Shown here in pieces: positions 1 to 7,684 of a stretch of 37,739 bases of DNA. Source of the stretch: Campylobacteraceae bacterium (GTDB lineage Bacteria; Campylobacterota; Campylobacteria; Campylobacterales; Campylobacteraceae); NCBI GenBank assembly GCA_031274495.1, contig JAISQB010000029.1, positions 1-37,739 on the forward strand. Reading direction: 5' to 3'. The notes below the pieces were generated by a model. That model saw nothing but the letters and a program-made list of their open reading frames with translations, made no database searches and had not been told where the DNA came from. Made by a program: the position numbers and the translations under genes. Every line of letters starts with the position of its first letter. Position 1 is the first letter of the stretch.

Positions 1-12
1 GCGTCATTTTAT

Positions 13-36
13 CATTTCCGTGCAGGCGGGAATCCG
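13..36 (+). repeat. Family A repeat, degenerate copy
   Basis: The sequence TTTCCGTGCAGGCGGGAATCC is a diverged copy of the palindromic ATTCCCGC-GTAG-GCGGGAAT element seen better preserved at 437-460. It faces an inverted copy at 106-131, so the two form a convergent pair as in bacterial REP doublets. Confidence 0.6.
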
Positions 37-105
37 GAATAAGCGAAGCGTTTTTTCGCTTTGGCAAAATGTTTCCTTGAATATTGCTCCGTGGCATTTA
101 GGTGC

Positions 106-131
106 GGATTCCCGCCTACTCGGGCATGACT
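106..131 (-). repeat. Family A repeat, inverted copy
   Basis: The core GGATTCCCGCCTACTCGGGC followed by ATGAC is the reverse orientation of family A, with one arm decayed. It pairs with the copy at 13-36 about 70 bases away. Confidence 0.6.
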
Positions 132-165
132 CAACCTCTTCGTCATCCCGATATTTTCATAGAAA

Positions 166-220
166 TGGGGAATCTTGACGCTCAAACTTGCAGATAATAA
201 TGCAAGTTTAAGATTCCCCA
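166..220. repeat. Hairpin-forming repeat (family B-like)
   Basis: The arms TGGGGAATCTT...AAACTTGCA and TGCAAGTTTAAGATTCCCCA are inverted and separated by a short AT-rich loop. One arm carries a six-base insertion. The GGAATCTT / AAGATTCC core also occurs in the element between ureD and ureAB (5404-5437), so this is probably a relative of that family. Confidence 0.5.
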
Positions 221-436
221 TATTCGCACTGACACTCGGTCGGAAATAATAGGAAGAGTAAATTTGCCATTCCCCGCATAACACTGAAAACAGAAGTATA
301 AAAGAATGTAAAAATCCGCTCTTTTCCGTCATACCTCCAACTCATAAGGTAATCCGTGAAAATCCTTTGCGGTTAAACTTATAAAGTCGGTAACTATCAA
401 TATTTCTCATCGGCTCATGTTTCTTTTCTCTTCCGT

Positions 437-464
437 AATTCCCGCGTAGGCGGGAATCCAAACT
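437..464 (+). repeat. Family A repeat, well-preserved palindrome
   Basis: Bases 438-457 read ATTCCCGC-GTAG-GCGGGAAT, a perfect 8-base-pair stem with a four-base loop, followed by CCAAACT. The same unit lies inverted at 547-583, including the CCAAACT/AGTTTGG flank, giving a second convergent pair. Confidence 0.8.
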
Positions 465-546
465 AAGCGTAGTGTCTCTTTTTATCAAAAACCGTATTTA
501 ATTTACGGATGATTTCCAATACGATATTTTCTTTGACTTGTTGTGT

Positions 547-583
547 TTTTTGAGTTTGGATTCCCGCCTACGCGGGAATGACG
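547..583 (-). repeat. Family A repeat, inverted full-length copy
   Basis: This 37-base unit (T-run, GAGTTTGGATTCCCGCC, then ACGCGGGAATGACG) matches 1075-1111 at all but one position. That is clear evidence of a mobile or spread repeat rather than chance similarity. It is inverted relative to the copy at 437-464. Confidence 0.85.
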
Positions 584-634
584 AGAGAGAGGGTTGCGTC
601 TTCGGATTACGAAGTCAATCCGTGAGAATCATTG

Positions 635-739
635 ATTCCGACAGAGCGAAGCGATGAAGAACCTTTTATGGTTAAACATATAAAACGAGCAACCGTCAAG
701 ATTCCTCGTCACCGATAAATCGGCTCCAACGGAATGACG
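635..739. repeat. Family B inverted-repeat element
   Basis: The left arm ATTCCGACAGAGCGAAGCGA and the right arm ATTCCTCGTCACCGATAAAT...CGGAATGACG are diverged inverted ends around a centre containing GGTTAAACATATAAAA. The same ends recur at 19738-19818 (24-base arms) and 5381-5440. The right half is repeated at 1143-1231. There is no ORF inside, so it is a small non-coding element. Confidence 0.65.
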
Positions 740-827
740 AAAGAGGAGGCGTGAATGACGAGAGAGAACACACCGCACACAGCGACAGCGATAATCGCGT
801 AATCGCGATTTTCTCTTTCCCCCATTT

Positions 828-949
828 TGACACTGCCTCCTGTTTTAATTTATTCAAGGAAAAAGAGCGAGGACCTGTCCCAGCGTAGAAAAGTCCCGCA
901 GCTCCCTTGAATAAATTAAAACAGGAGGGTACCCCGTAGGGGCAGTGTC
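828..949. repeat. Long inverted repeat, MITE-like element
   Basis: A perfect 24-base arm CCTCCTGTTTTAATTTATTC+AAGG (836-859) is mirrored at 905-928, with about 45 bases between. The inversion resumes further out: TGACACTGCC on the left is matched by GGCAGTGTCA on the right. The right side also carries an extra GTACCCCGTAGG segment. There is no coding capacity, and the size and structure suit a miniature inverted-repeat element or a structured RNA. Which of these is unknown. Confidence 0.65.
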
Positions 950-973
950 AACTTTATGGGGGTTGTTTCTTTG

Positions 974-1005
974 TGTTACTTTCTTTTCAACAAAAGAAAG
1001 TGACA
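974..1005. repeat. Hairpin repeat TGTTACTTTCTTTT / AAAAGAAAGTGACA
   Basis: Fourteen-base arms differ at one position (a G-U pair in one RNA strand) around a CAAC loop. It lies immediately right of the long inverted repeat. It has no gene association of its own other than lying downstream of the ureG end. Confidence 0.55.
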
Positions 1006-1074
1006 GGAAAACAAAATAATTTATAATGAAAAAAGTTTGATAGAACCTATTGTATCTTCTTTGATTATTTAAGG

Positions 1075-1111
1075 TTTTTGAGTTTGGATTCCCGCCTGCG
1101 CGGGAATGACG
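1075..1111 (-). repeat. Family A repeat, second full-length copy
   Basis: It differs from 547-583 at a single base in 37, where the loop reads CTGC instead of CTAC. The similarity continues for about a dozen bases downstream (GAGAGAG-GTTG), so the mobile or amplified unit is longer than the palindrome. Confidence 0.85.
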
Positions 1112-1142
1112 GGAGAGAGTGTTGTTTTTTTTAAAATAAGCA

Positions 1143-1231
1143 TTGCGAGAGAGAATCTTTATAGTTGAACTTGATAAAAAAAGCAATTGTCAAGGTTCCT
1201 CGTCGTCGATAAATCGACTCCGTCGGAACTA
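1143..1231. repeat. Family B element, right half, adjoining the ureG 3' end
   Basis: The run GAATCTTTATAGTTGAACTTGATAAA...GTCAAGGTTCCTCGTCGTCGATAAATCGACTCCGTCGGAA aligns with 658-732. Its end lies 22 bases from the ureG stop codon. Read on the minus strand it contains GTCGATTTATCGAC and later a T-run, so it may serve as the operon's transcript end. That role is only a suggestion. Confidence 0.5.
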
Positions 1232-1253
1232 AGGCGCTCTGTCGGAATAGCTG

Positions 1254-1844
1254 CTAAACCAAAGCCTCTATCCACTCCTTTATCTGCAAAAGTGAAGTCG
1301 GCTCTTTTTTGGAGACGAATAGGAAAGGTCTGTTTTTGCGGGCAACCTGCACATCTTTTAGCATTAGGTCGAGGTCTACATCTACGAAGGGGGCTAAGTC
1401 GGTTTTGTTTACGACGAGTAGGTCGCAATATGTGAGTCCTGCCCCTTTTTTGCGTGGGATGTCGCCGCCTTGGGCTACATCTATCACATACATATAAAAG
1501 TCCACAAGTTCGTATGAAAAGGTGGTCGAGAGGTTGTCGCCGCCGCTCTCTATGAAGATGATTTGCGGGTCGAATGCCGCTTGCAGCTCTTCGCACGCCC
1601 GTTGGTTCATAGAGATATCGTCGCGGATGGCGGTGTGCGGGCAGCCGCCTGTCTCTACGCCGACGATTTGCTCACCGGGGATATCTAAATGTGCCTTTAG
1701 AAACTGCGCATCCTCTTTTGTGTAGATGTCGTTTGTCACGATGGCTACTTTGTAGCTATCCTTTAAAAGCTTCGTCAACTGCTCTATGATGGCGGTTTTG
1801 CCGCTGCCAACGGGTCCTGCTACTCCTATCTTAATCGCGCCCAA
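1254..1844 (-). CDS. ureG: Urease accessory GTPase UreG
   Basis: UreG is the GTPase that delivers nickel to apo-urease together with UreD, UreF and UreE in the cytoplasm. The 196-residue product has the usual family length. Seen directly: P-loop GPVGSGKT (residues 10-17), the NDIYTKEDA segment, the nickel-binding Cys-Pro-His of ETGGCPHTAIRDD (68-70), ESGGDNLS and the guanine-specificity motif NKTDL. It is the last gene of the urt-ure unit, nine bases after ureF. Several plus-strand ORFs over it are shadows. Identification is secure. Confidence 0.97.
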   Translation of the reverse strand: MGAIKIGVAGPVGSGKTAIIEQLTKLLKDSYKVAIVTNDIYTKEDAQFLKAHLDIPGEQIVGVETGGCPHTAIRDDISMNQRACEELQAAFDPQIIFIESGGDNLSTTFSYELVDFYMYVIDVAQGGDIPRKKGAGLTYCDLLVVNKTDLAPFVDVDLDLMLKDVQVARKNRPFLFVSKKEPTSLLQIKEWIEALV

Positions 1845-1853
1845 TTTTACTCC

Positions 1854-2540
1854 TTATGTCGCAAACATTTTTGATTCTAAACTTTTGTGTTTATATGCTG
1901 TCTCGTCAAAAAACGGGTTGAAATTCATAGCCCCGCTTCTCTTTAGCGCCTCGTCTAACGCCTCATCCAAAAAGCCATCCATACCGAAAAGCATGCGTTG
2001 TACTTCGGAGGGCTTTATCTTTGATATCTTAAGAGCGCATAGCCCAAGTGCACCTAAACTTCGCTTGCTCCACAGAGCCAAAAAGAGCTTTATATCTATG
2101 CAGAGGTCGCAGGCAAAAATGGAGAGTAGGACTATCTCATTGCAGGGCGTCTTTTTTTCACACGCCGCGGCAAAATAGCGCTTGGTGACGGCTTGGTTTG
2201 GCTCTAAAGATTTGATATGGGAGAGTATATTTTCGCCTATCGTTTTATAAGCTTTCGCGTATGGAAAAGTGAGCATCGACGAAAAGGCAAAATCAGCCCT
2301 GATGATGGGCAAAAGCGCCTCCGCGGCGGCGTAGTTGTAGACGCTCTTTGCCGTTTGGAACTCCAATCTTTGATACTGGTCTGTTATGATATTTTTCAAA
2401 AACAGCTCCAAATCCGCCGCGCTCTCTACCTTGCCCTGCTTAATGTGCGCTTCAATCCCGAACGAATGGATAAACATCCCCGACGGAAAAGCCGAATCCA
2501 AAACCTGCGCCAGTGTGCCAAGTGCCTTAGTCTCTGCCAT
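1854..2540 (-). CDS. ureF: Urease accessory protein UreF
   Basis: UreF is the all-helical chaperone that bridges UreD-bound apo-urease and the UreG GTPase. The 228-residue sequence carries the family's N-terminal signature in the form LDSAFPSGMFIHSFGIEAHI (about residues 14-33), followed by helix-rich sequence. Sequence conservation is low, as is normal for UreF. The gene sits between ureE (12-base gap) and ureG, which confirms the call. Confidence 0.94.
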   Translation of the reverse strand: MAETKALGTLAQVLDSAFPSGMFIHSFGIEAHIKQGKVESAADLELFLKNIITDQYQRLEFQTAKSVYNYAAAEALLPIIRADFAFSSMLTFPYAKAYKTIGENILSHIKSLEPNQAVTKRYFAAACEKKTPCNEIVLLSIFACDLCIDIKLFLALWSKRSLGALGLCALKISKIKPSEVQRMLFGMDGFLDEALDEALKRSGAMNFNPFFDETAYKHKSLESKMFAT

Positions 2541-2552
2541 TATTTGCCTATC

Positions 2553-2981
2553 TCAATGCGTGTGCGGCGCGTGTACATTTGGGTGAAAAACGCCAAACTC
2601 TTTTGTGACGCACACACTCTCATCTTTGGATAAAGCCTCAACGATATCGGCGATAGCGGGGTCGTCCAATGCCGTTATCTTCATATCACGGATGGCGATG
2701 GGCTGGTGGCGGTTGCCTATCCTGTATGCGCTTGCGGCAAAGAGGGCGGCGTCTTGAAACAAGAATATGTAAAGCTGCGCCTTTTCGATGATGACCTCTA
2801 TCTTATATCCGTCCTCAGCCACCAAAATATCGCCGCTATGCAGATGTGTCTGTTTCAAGGCAAACGAAACGCCCTTTTTGGTGACCGCCGAGAGGTGCGG
2901 CTTTTGCAAATCATACCACGCCAGTTGGACGCTATCGTCTGCCGTTGCGGAGTGTTCTATCTTTACTATCTTTTTTATCAT
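2553..2981 (-). CDS. ureE: Urease nickel metallochaperone UreE
   Basis: UreE binds nickel and hands it to UreG for insertion into urease. The ORF track extends to 3155, but that N-terminal part only re-reads the 3' end of ureC in another frame. The ATG at 2981 (MIKKIVKIEHS) lies eight bases after the ureC stop, with an AAGG upstream, and gives a normal 142-residue UreE. Visible features are the beta-rich N-terminal peptide-binding domain, the conserved YRIGNRHQPI segment in the metal-binding domain, and a short histidine-containing tail, FHPNVHAPHTH, which likely binds nickel. Confidence 0.94.
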   Translation of the reverse strand: MIKKIVKIEHSATADDSVQLAWYDLQKPHLSAVTKKGVSFALKQTHLHSGDILVAEDGYKIEVIIEKAQLYIFLFQDAALFAASAYRIGNRHQPIAIRDMKITALDDPAIADIVEALSKDESVCVTKEFGVFHPNVHAPHTH

Positions 2982-2989
2982 ATCCGGCC

Positions 2990-4684
2990 TTAGATGAAAT
3001 ATTTTCTTGCCAGCGGCACGCTTGTGACAAACTCCGACGCTATAAGTTTGCCGTCTACGAAAACATCGTAAGTTTCGGGGTCTATCTTTATCTCGCCCGT
3101 GAAGTCGTTTAGCTTCATATCTTTTTTGGTGAGGTTGCGCGTGTTTTTGACGCACAAGAATCGCTTGTTAAGTTTGGGCAGGGTTTTGTTTTCGAGCGCG
3201 TATTTTGAGACAAATATCGCACTTGTCGCCCCCGCCGCTTTGCCCAAAGAGCCAAACATCGGGCGGTAGAGATTGGGCTCGGGTGTGGGGATGGAGGCGT
3301 TGGAGTCGCCCATCACGCTAAGGGCTATGAAGCCTCCTTTGATAATGATCTCGGGTTTCACGCCGAAAAATGCTCTGTTCCAAAGCACCAAGTCTGCCAT
3401 CTTGCCCACCTCCACGCTGCCTACAAATTGGTCGATGCCGCAGGCTATGGCGGGGTTGATGGTGTATTTGGCGATGTATCTTTTGATACGGTTGTTGTCG
3501 TCCTTGTCGCTGTCTCCTGCTAATGCGCCCCGCTGTTTTTTCATAGAGTCCGCCACTTGCCAAGTTCTGGTGATGACCTCTCCCACGCGTCCCATAGCTT
3601 GAGAGTCGGAACTGGTCATCGAGATAGCCCCGATATCGTGCAAGACATCTTCGGCGGCTATCGTTTTGCCCCTAATTCTACTTTCGGCAAAGCTCACATC
3701 TTCGGGGATTTTGGGGCTTAGGTGGTGGCAGACCATAAGCATATCAAGGTGCTCTTCGAGTGTGTTTTTGGTGTAGGGGAGGGTGGGGTTGGTGGAGGAG
3801 GGGAGGACATTTAAAAGCCCCGTCACCTTCATAATATCAGGCGCGTGTCCGCCGCCCGCACCTTCGCTGTGAAACGCGTGGATAGAGCGCCCTTTGAAGG
3901 CGGCTATAGTGTTATCCACAAATCCCGCTTCATTTAGCGTATCGGTATGTATCGCCACTTGCACATCAAAATCGTCGGCGACTTTCAAGCACATATCGAT
4001 AGCGTTTGGCGTGGAGCCCCAATCCTCGTGCAATTTCAGCCCCATCGCCCCCGCCATTATCTGCTCTTGTATGGCGTAGTATGAGCTGCCGTTTCCCTTG
4101 CCCATAAAGCCAAAATTTAGTGGGATATTGTTCACGGATTGCATCATTTTGTGAAGATTCCAAGCGCCCGGAGTACAGGTGGTGGCGTTGGTGCCTGTAT
4201 TTGGTCCCGTGCCGCCGCCTATCATAGTGGTGACGCCGCTTGCAAATGCTGTGTCGATTTGCCCGGGAGAGATAAAGTGGATATGCGTGTCTATGCCGCC
4301 TGCAGTGATGATTTTGCCCTCGGCGCTTAGTATCTCCGTGTTTACCCCTATCTCTAACCCCTTCGTTACGCCATTTGTGATGTTGGGATTGCCGCTTTTT
4401 CCTATCGCGCAGATGAGCCCGTCTTTAATACCGATATCGGCTTTGTAGATGCCTGTGTAGTCGATGATGAGGGCGTTTGTGATGATGAGGTCGGCGGAGT
4501 CTATCGCGGTGGGGGATTGGCTCATACCGTCCCTTATCGTCTTACCGCCGCCAAATTTACTCTCTTCGCCGTAAGTGGTAAAGTCCCTCTCCACGCGTGC
4601 GACAAGCGCGGTGTCGGCAAGCCTAAATCTATCGCCCGTTGTTGGTCCGTACATCGAGGCGTATTTTAGTTTGGATATCTTCAT
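2990..4684 (-). CDS. ureC: Urease catalytic (alpha) subunit
   Basis: This is the nickel hydrolase subunit that splits urea to ammonia and carbamate (called UreB in Helicobacter). The 564 residues contain the full active site at the positions standard for the family. Nickel ligands are His134 and His136 (THIH), carbamylated Lys217 and His219 (GLKLHEDWG), His246, His272 and Asp360. Cys319-His320 (MVCHHL) form the mobile flap. The start overlaps the ureAB stop as ATGA, so translation is probably coupled. Nothing suggests inactivation. Confidence 0.98.
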   Translation of the reverse strand: MKISKLKYASMYGPTTGDRFRLADTALVARVERDFTTYGEESKFGGGKTIRDGMSQSPTAIDSADLIITNALIIDYTGIYKADIGIKDGLICAIGKSGNPNITNGVTKGLEIGVNTEILSAEGKIITAGGIDTHIHFISPGQIDTAFASGVTTMIGGGTGPNTGTNATTCTPGAWNLHKMMQSVNNIPLNFGFMGKGNGSSYYAIQEQIMAGAMGLKLHEDWGSTPNAIDMCLKVADDFDVQVAIHTDTLNEAGFVDNTIAAFKGRSIHAFHSEGAGGGHAPDIMKVTGLLNVLPSSTNPTLPYTKNTLEEHLDMLMVCHHLSPKIPEDVSFAESRIRGKTIAAEDVLHDIGAISMTSSDSQAMGRVGEVITRTWQVADSMKKQRGALAGDSDKDDNNRIKRYIAKYTINPAIACGIDQFVGSVEVGKMADLVLWNRAFFGVKPEIIIKGGFIALSVMGDSNASIPTPEPNLYRPMFGSLGKAAGATSAIFVSKYALENKTLPKLNKRFLCVKNTRNLTKKDMKLNDFTGEIKIDPETYDVFVDGKLIASEFVTSVPLARKYFI

Positions 4685-5361
4685 CGCTTCTCCTTTAAAA
4701 ATTTCTCTAAGCGCTTGAAAGCCTCTTTTTTGGTCTCTTCTTCATCCAAAAATCCCTCCACAAGCGCGTTAAATCCGCTCACAAACCGCTTGCCGCCGTA
4801 GGGGATAAGTGCTACTTTTTTGTGCGAGCCCGGCTCAAATCTTACAGATGTCCCCGCTGGGATATTGAGCCTCTTGCCGTAAGCTTTTTGTCTGTCAAAC
4901 TCCAAAAAGCTATTTACCTCGAAAAAGTGAAAATGCGACCCCACCTGCACGGGGCGGTCTGCCGTATTGACCACTTCTATATGTGTCTCTTTGGCTTTCG
5001 CGTTCAACTCTATCTCGCCCTCTTCGATGATATATCCGCCGACCTCTCCCTCGTCTGCGTCAAATATAGGATGATGTATGGAGACAAGTTTGGTGCCGTC
5101 CTCAAAAACAGCCTCCACCTGCACAAGCCCCATCATACCGCCAACGCCATCCAAAACATCATCTTTTGTAAGTACCTTTGCCGCCTGCGTCATCAACTCC
5201 GCCACGCTTCTACCGTCCCGCGCCCCCTCGATAATAAAAGAGCTGATAATTGCCACAGCCTCAGGGTAATTGAGCCTAAGCCCCCTCTGTCTCCGCTCCT
5301 GCGCTAACTTCGCCGCGGTGTAGATAAGCAGCCTCTCTTTTTCTCTGTCTGTTAGAAACAT
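4681..5361 (-). CDS. ureA: Fused urease gamma-beta subunit
   Basis: A single 226-residue chain joins the gamma subunit (about 1-100, starting [20 protein letters not shown]) to the beta subunit (about 105-226, with [11 protein letters not shown] and the FEPG segment). This is the fused small subunit called UreA in Helicobacter and UreAB in Arcobacter-type clusters; in most bacteria the two are separate genes. It assembles with UreC into the urease oligomer. It is preceded by an 89-base gap holding a repeat-derived hairpin and overlaps ureC by four bases. Confidence 0.97.
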   Translation of the reverse strand: MFLTDREKERLLIYTAAKLAQERRQRGLRLNYPEAVAIISSFIIEGARDGRSVAELMTQAAKVLTKDDVLDGVGGMMGLVQVEAVFEDGTKLVSIHHPIFDADEGEVGGYIIEEGEIELNAKAKETHIEVVNTADRPVQVGSHFHFFEVNSFLEFDRQKAYGKRLNIPAGTSVRFEPGSHKKVALIPYGGKRFVSGFNALVEGFLDEEETKKEAFKRLEKFLKEKR

Positions 5362-5377
5362 ATTTATTCTCCTTGTT

Positions 5378-5445
5378 TTCGTTCCGAGCGAGCGCGGCGA
5401 CGAGGAATCTTAACGGTCAAACCCAATAAAAGATTCCCCACCACT
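5378..5445. repeat. Family B repeat element inside the urease operon
   Basis: The run GTTCCGAGCGAGCGCGGCGACGAGGAATCTT matches the left end of the family B element at 19737-19761. It is followed by AAGATTCC (5430-5437), which pairs with GGAATCTT (5404-5411) to form a hairpin, and by a decayed GCGAAGTGG-type right end. It occupies nearly all of the gap between the ureD stop and the ureAB start, so it is transcribed within the polycistronic message. Confidence 0.6.
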
Positions 5446-5450
5446 TCGCT

Positions 5451-6203
5451 TCACCTCTTACCCAAATCAAAACTCTTTTTCCCAACCGCCCCTCTATACA
5501 TCCCCCACACAAAATTTACCCCATCCTTTATCTGCGATATCCTCTCCCCCGTGATAATACAGACCAAAATAGCGCCGCTTTTTGTCCGCTCAAAGCTCTC
5601 AACCCCCTCTTTCAAAAGCAGTTCGCCAAACGCTTCATTATCTTTAACTCTTATGTAAATTTTCGCAAAAAGCCTCTTATACGCGCCGTGCCTTTTTGCG
5701 TACTCTCTTAAACTCTCGCCCTTTATCCTAAACCTCTCAAGATACTCAACTTCGCCGTTATAGATAAATCTATTCCTCTCTGCCAACTCTTCAAAGCCGT
5801 ACTCTTCATCACTTCTGCCGCCGCTTAAGATGGAGCTGTAAAAAAAGGTAGAACCGGCGTCAAACCTCAAACTAAAAAGCTGCAAAAAACGGGCGTTTTT
5901 GAATAGTATAACCTCATCACTCAAAAACTCCAGATTGGAGCGCTCTTGTAAATTTATGACAGTCCTATTTACGGCGAAATTGCCCTCGCTTGGATAAACT
6001 TTAAGCGCCGATTCGCTTGCCAAAATGAGATTTGAACCTACCATATCAAGCTCGGTGCAAATCTTATCATTTGGGAAAATCCCCTCACCCACGGTAAGCA
6101 ATTTGAGATAATTTTCACCCTCCGAAAAGAGATAGTAACGGCTTGGAAGCGCTATCTTTTTTGGCGTTAAACGGTCGTTTTTTAGTTCAAGTTTCAGACT
6201 CAT
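5451..6203 (-). CDS. ureD: Urease accessory protein UreD (UreH)
   Basis: UreD binds apo-urease directly and provides the channel through which nickel passes from UreG/UreF. The 250-residue protein is rich in predicted beta strands and carries the family-like segments EGIFPNDK, SNLILASESALKVYPSEG and FLSDEVILFKNARFLQ. Overall similarity to other UreD proteins is modest, as is usual. It is placed ahead of the structural genes, as in ureD(AB)CEFG clusters, and not last as ureH is in Helicobacter. It begins seven bases after urtE, which ties the transporter to the enzyme. Confidence 0.92.
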   Translation of the reverse strand: MSLKLELKNDRLTPKKIALPSRYYLFSEGENYLKLLTVGEGIFPNDKICTELDMVGSNLILASESALKVYPSEGNFAVNRTVINLQERSNLEFLSDEVILFKNARFLQLFSLRFDAGSTFFYSSILSGGRSDEEYGFEELAERNRFIYNGEVEYLERFRIKGESLREYAKRHGAYKRLFAKIYIRVKDNEAFGELLLKEGVESFERTKSGAILVCIITGERISQIKDGVNFVWGMYRGAVGKKSFDLGKR

Positions 6204-6210
6204 AACGCAA

Positions 6211-6906
6211 TTATACCGACAAATATTGCTTTATGATTTTATCGCTTAACTCTTTTATCTCTCCGTTGGCTACTACGCTTCCTCTATCCAATATATAAAA
6301 ATCATCCCCGTGGCGCCTTGCGAAGGGCAATTTTTGCTCCACTAAAAGCACCGTTATATGCTCCTCTTTAGTTAGATAATTTATCACGCCCCCTATCTGC
6401 TGCACGATATTTGGCTGTATCCCCTCGCTTGGCTCGTCAAGTATCAAAAACTTTGGCTCCAAGCACAAAGCTCTGGCTATGGCAAGTTGCTGCTGCTGCC
6501 CGCCTGAGAGGTCGCCCCCTTTTCTGTTGTGCATCTCTTTTAGGATGGGGAAGAGTTCATATATGCGCTCGGGCACCTTTTTGATGTTGTTTCGATTGCC
6601 CAGAATGCCGATTTGGAGATTCTCTTTGACGGTGAGCGACGAGAATATCTCTCTGCCTTGGGGCACATATGCTATGGCGTTTTGGGCTCTGTCGTAGGGG
6701 GGTAGTTTGGTGATATCTTTGTGCCCGAGTATAATCTTGCCGCTTTGGACTTTAAGAAGCCCCATTATCACCTTGCTAAGCGTCGTTTTACCCACGCCGT
6801 TTCTGCCCATCAGACAGGTACATCTGCCTTTTTTGCACTCTAAATTCACATCCCGCAGTGTGTGGCTCTGTTTGTAGTATTGGTTTAAATTTTCTATCTT
6901 TAACAT
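6211..6906 (-). CDS. urtE: Urea ABC transporter ATP-binding protein UrtE
   Basis: UrtE is one of two ATPases that drive the UrtABCDE urea importer and belongs to the LivF-like branch. The 231 residues include Walker A GRNGVGKT, the signature LSGGQQQQLAIAR, Walker B FLILDEPSEGIQP and the switch region LLVEQK. The ORF track starts at 6942. The ATG at 6906 (MLKIENLNQYY) is preferred because it matches the usual UrtE N-terminus, follows the urtD TGA by one base and has a GGGTGA-like ribosome site. Confidence 0.95.
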   Translation of the reverse strand: MLKIENLNQYYKQSHTLRDVNLECKKGRCTCLMGRNGVGKTTLSKVIMGLLKVQSGKIILGHKDITKLPPYDRAQNAIAYVPQGREIFSSLTVKENLQIGILGNRNNIKKVPERIYELFPILKEMHNRKGGDLSGGQQQQLAIARALCLEPKFLILDEPSEGIQPNIVQQIGGVINYLTKEEHITVLLVEQKLPFARRHGDDFYILDRGSVVANGEIKELSDKIIKQYLSV

Positions 6907-6907
6907 C

Positions 6908-7684
6908 TCATTCACCCAGATATACTTTTCGTACTTTTTCATTGTTTTGGATATTTTGCATTGAGCCCTCGACCAGTACCGAGCCCTCGTGCAAAACTGT
7001 CACTCTTGCCGCCAAACTTCGTATAAACTCCATATCGTGCTCCACAACTACGACGGAGTGTTCGTTGGAGAGCTCTTTTAATATCTCGCCCGTCTTTTCG
7101 ACCTCCTGCGGCGTCATACCGGCAACCGGCTCATCTACCAGCATAATCTTTGGATTTTGCATTATAAGCATACCGATTTCCAACCACTGCTTTTGCCCGT
7201 GTGATAGCGTGCCCGCCTCTTTAAAAGCGTGATCTTTTAGACCCACTAATTTCATCGTCTCCTCTATCTTATCTTTTTGAAAACTTTTGAGCTTGAAAAA
7301 GAGCGTCTTCCAAAAGCGCTTATCATCCTGCATAGCAAGCTCCAAATTTTCAAAGATAGTGTGGTGCGCGAAAACGGTGGGCTTTTGGAATTTTCTGCCT
7401 ATGCCAAGTTCGGCTATCTCGCTCTCGTCCAACTCCAAAAGATTGACCGCTTTGCCAAATACCACCTGCCCGCTGTCAGGCTTCGTCTTGCCTGTTATCA
7501 CATCCATCATTGTCGATTTGCCCGCACCATTCGCGCCGATGATACATCTAAGCTCTTTATAGTCGATCGTCAAAGAGAGCGAATTTAGCGCCTTGAAGCC
7601 GTCAAAGCTCACCGTTACGCCATTAAGCAGGAGGATTCTGTTGCCTTTTTCTATATTACCTATGAAGTCGGGATTTATCTTCAT
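6908..7684 (-). CDS. urtD: Urea ABC transporter ATP-binding protein UrtD
   Basis: This is the second ATPase of the urea importer, LivG-like. The ORF track begins at 7789, but the extra 35 residues overlap urtC. The ATG at 7684 (MKINPDF) overlaps the urtC stop as ATGA and gives 258 residues. Motifs are Walker A GANGAGKS, signature LSHGQKQWLEIG, Walker B IMLVDEPVAGM (followed by the TPQE typical of this branch) and the His switch VVEHDM. Confidence 0.95.
   Translation of the reverse strand: MKINPDFIGNIEKGNRILLLNGVTVSFDGFKALNSLSLTIDYKELRCIIGANGAGKSTMMDVITGKTKPDSGQVVFGKAVNLLELDESEIAELGIGRKFQKPTVFAHHTIFENLELAMQDDKRFWKTLFFKLKSFQKDKIEETMKLVGLKDHAFKEAGTLSHGQKQWLEIGMLIMQNPKIMLVDEPVAGMTPQEVEKTGEILKELSNEHSVVVVEHDMEFIRSLAARVTVLHEGSVLVEGSMQNIQNNEKVRKVYLGE

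Larger units (their letters stand above)
1..1253. other. Gene-free, repeat-rich region downstream of ureG
   Basis: No convincing coding sequence is present. The ORF-track entries here (12..332 and 854..1186) translate the repeats themselves, giving peptides such as 'SHARVGGNP' and 'SRAGGNP', and have no recognisable domain. The stretch holds five copies of a GC-rich palindromic repeat (family A), several pieces of a second family (family B), a long perfect inverted repeat around 828-949 and a hairpin at 974-1005. It directly follows the end of the urease operon, so some of these hairpins may end or stabilise that transcript. Confidence 0.75.

Noticed and set aside
12-332. ORF of 106 codons on the minus strand
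   Set aside because: It reads through two family A repeats and the adjacent hairpin; the peptide 'SHARVGGNP' is the usual translation of such repeats, and no domain or ribosome site is seen.
854-1186. ORF of 110 codons on the minus strand
   Set aside because: It is composed of the long inverted repeat, the hairpin and a family A copy, so it is repeat-derived and not a gene.
1-1253. Possible CRISPR array
   Set aside because: The repeats are palindromic, occur in both orientations, are irregularly spaced and belong to different families; there are no cas genes in the window.
1159-1596. 145-codon ORF overlapping ureG on the same strand
   Set aside because: It is a shadow frame of ureG with an arginine-rich composition and no family resemblance; ureG is unambiguous there.
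2982-3155. N-terminal extension of ureE in the ORF track
   Set aside because: The extension lies inside the 3' end of ureC, is basic and unlike UreE; ATG 2981 gives the normal protein.
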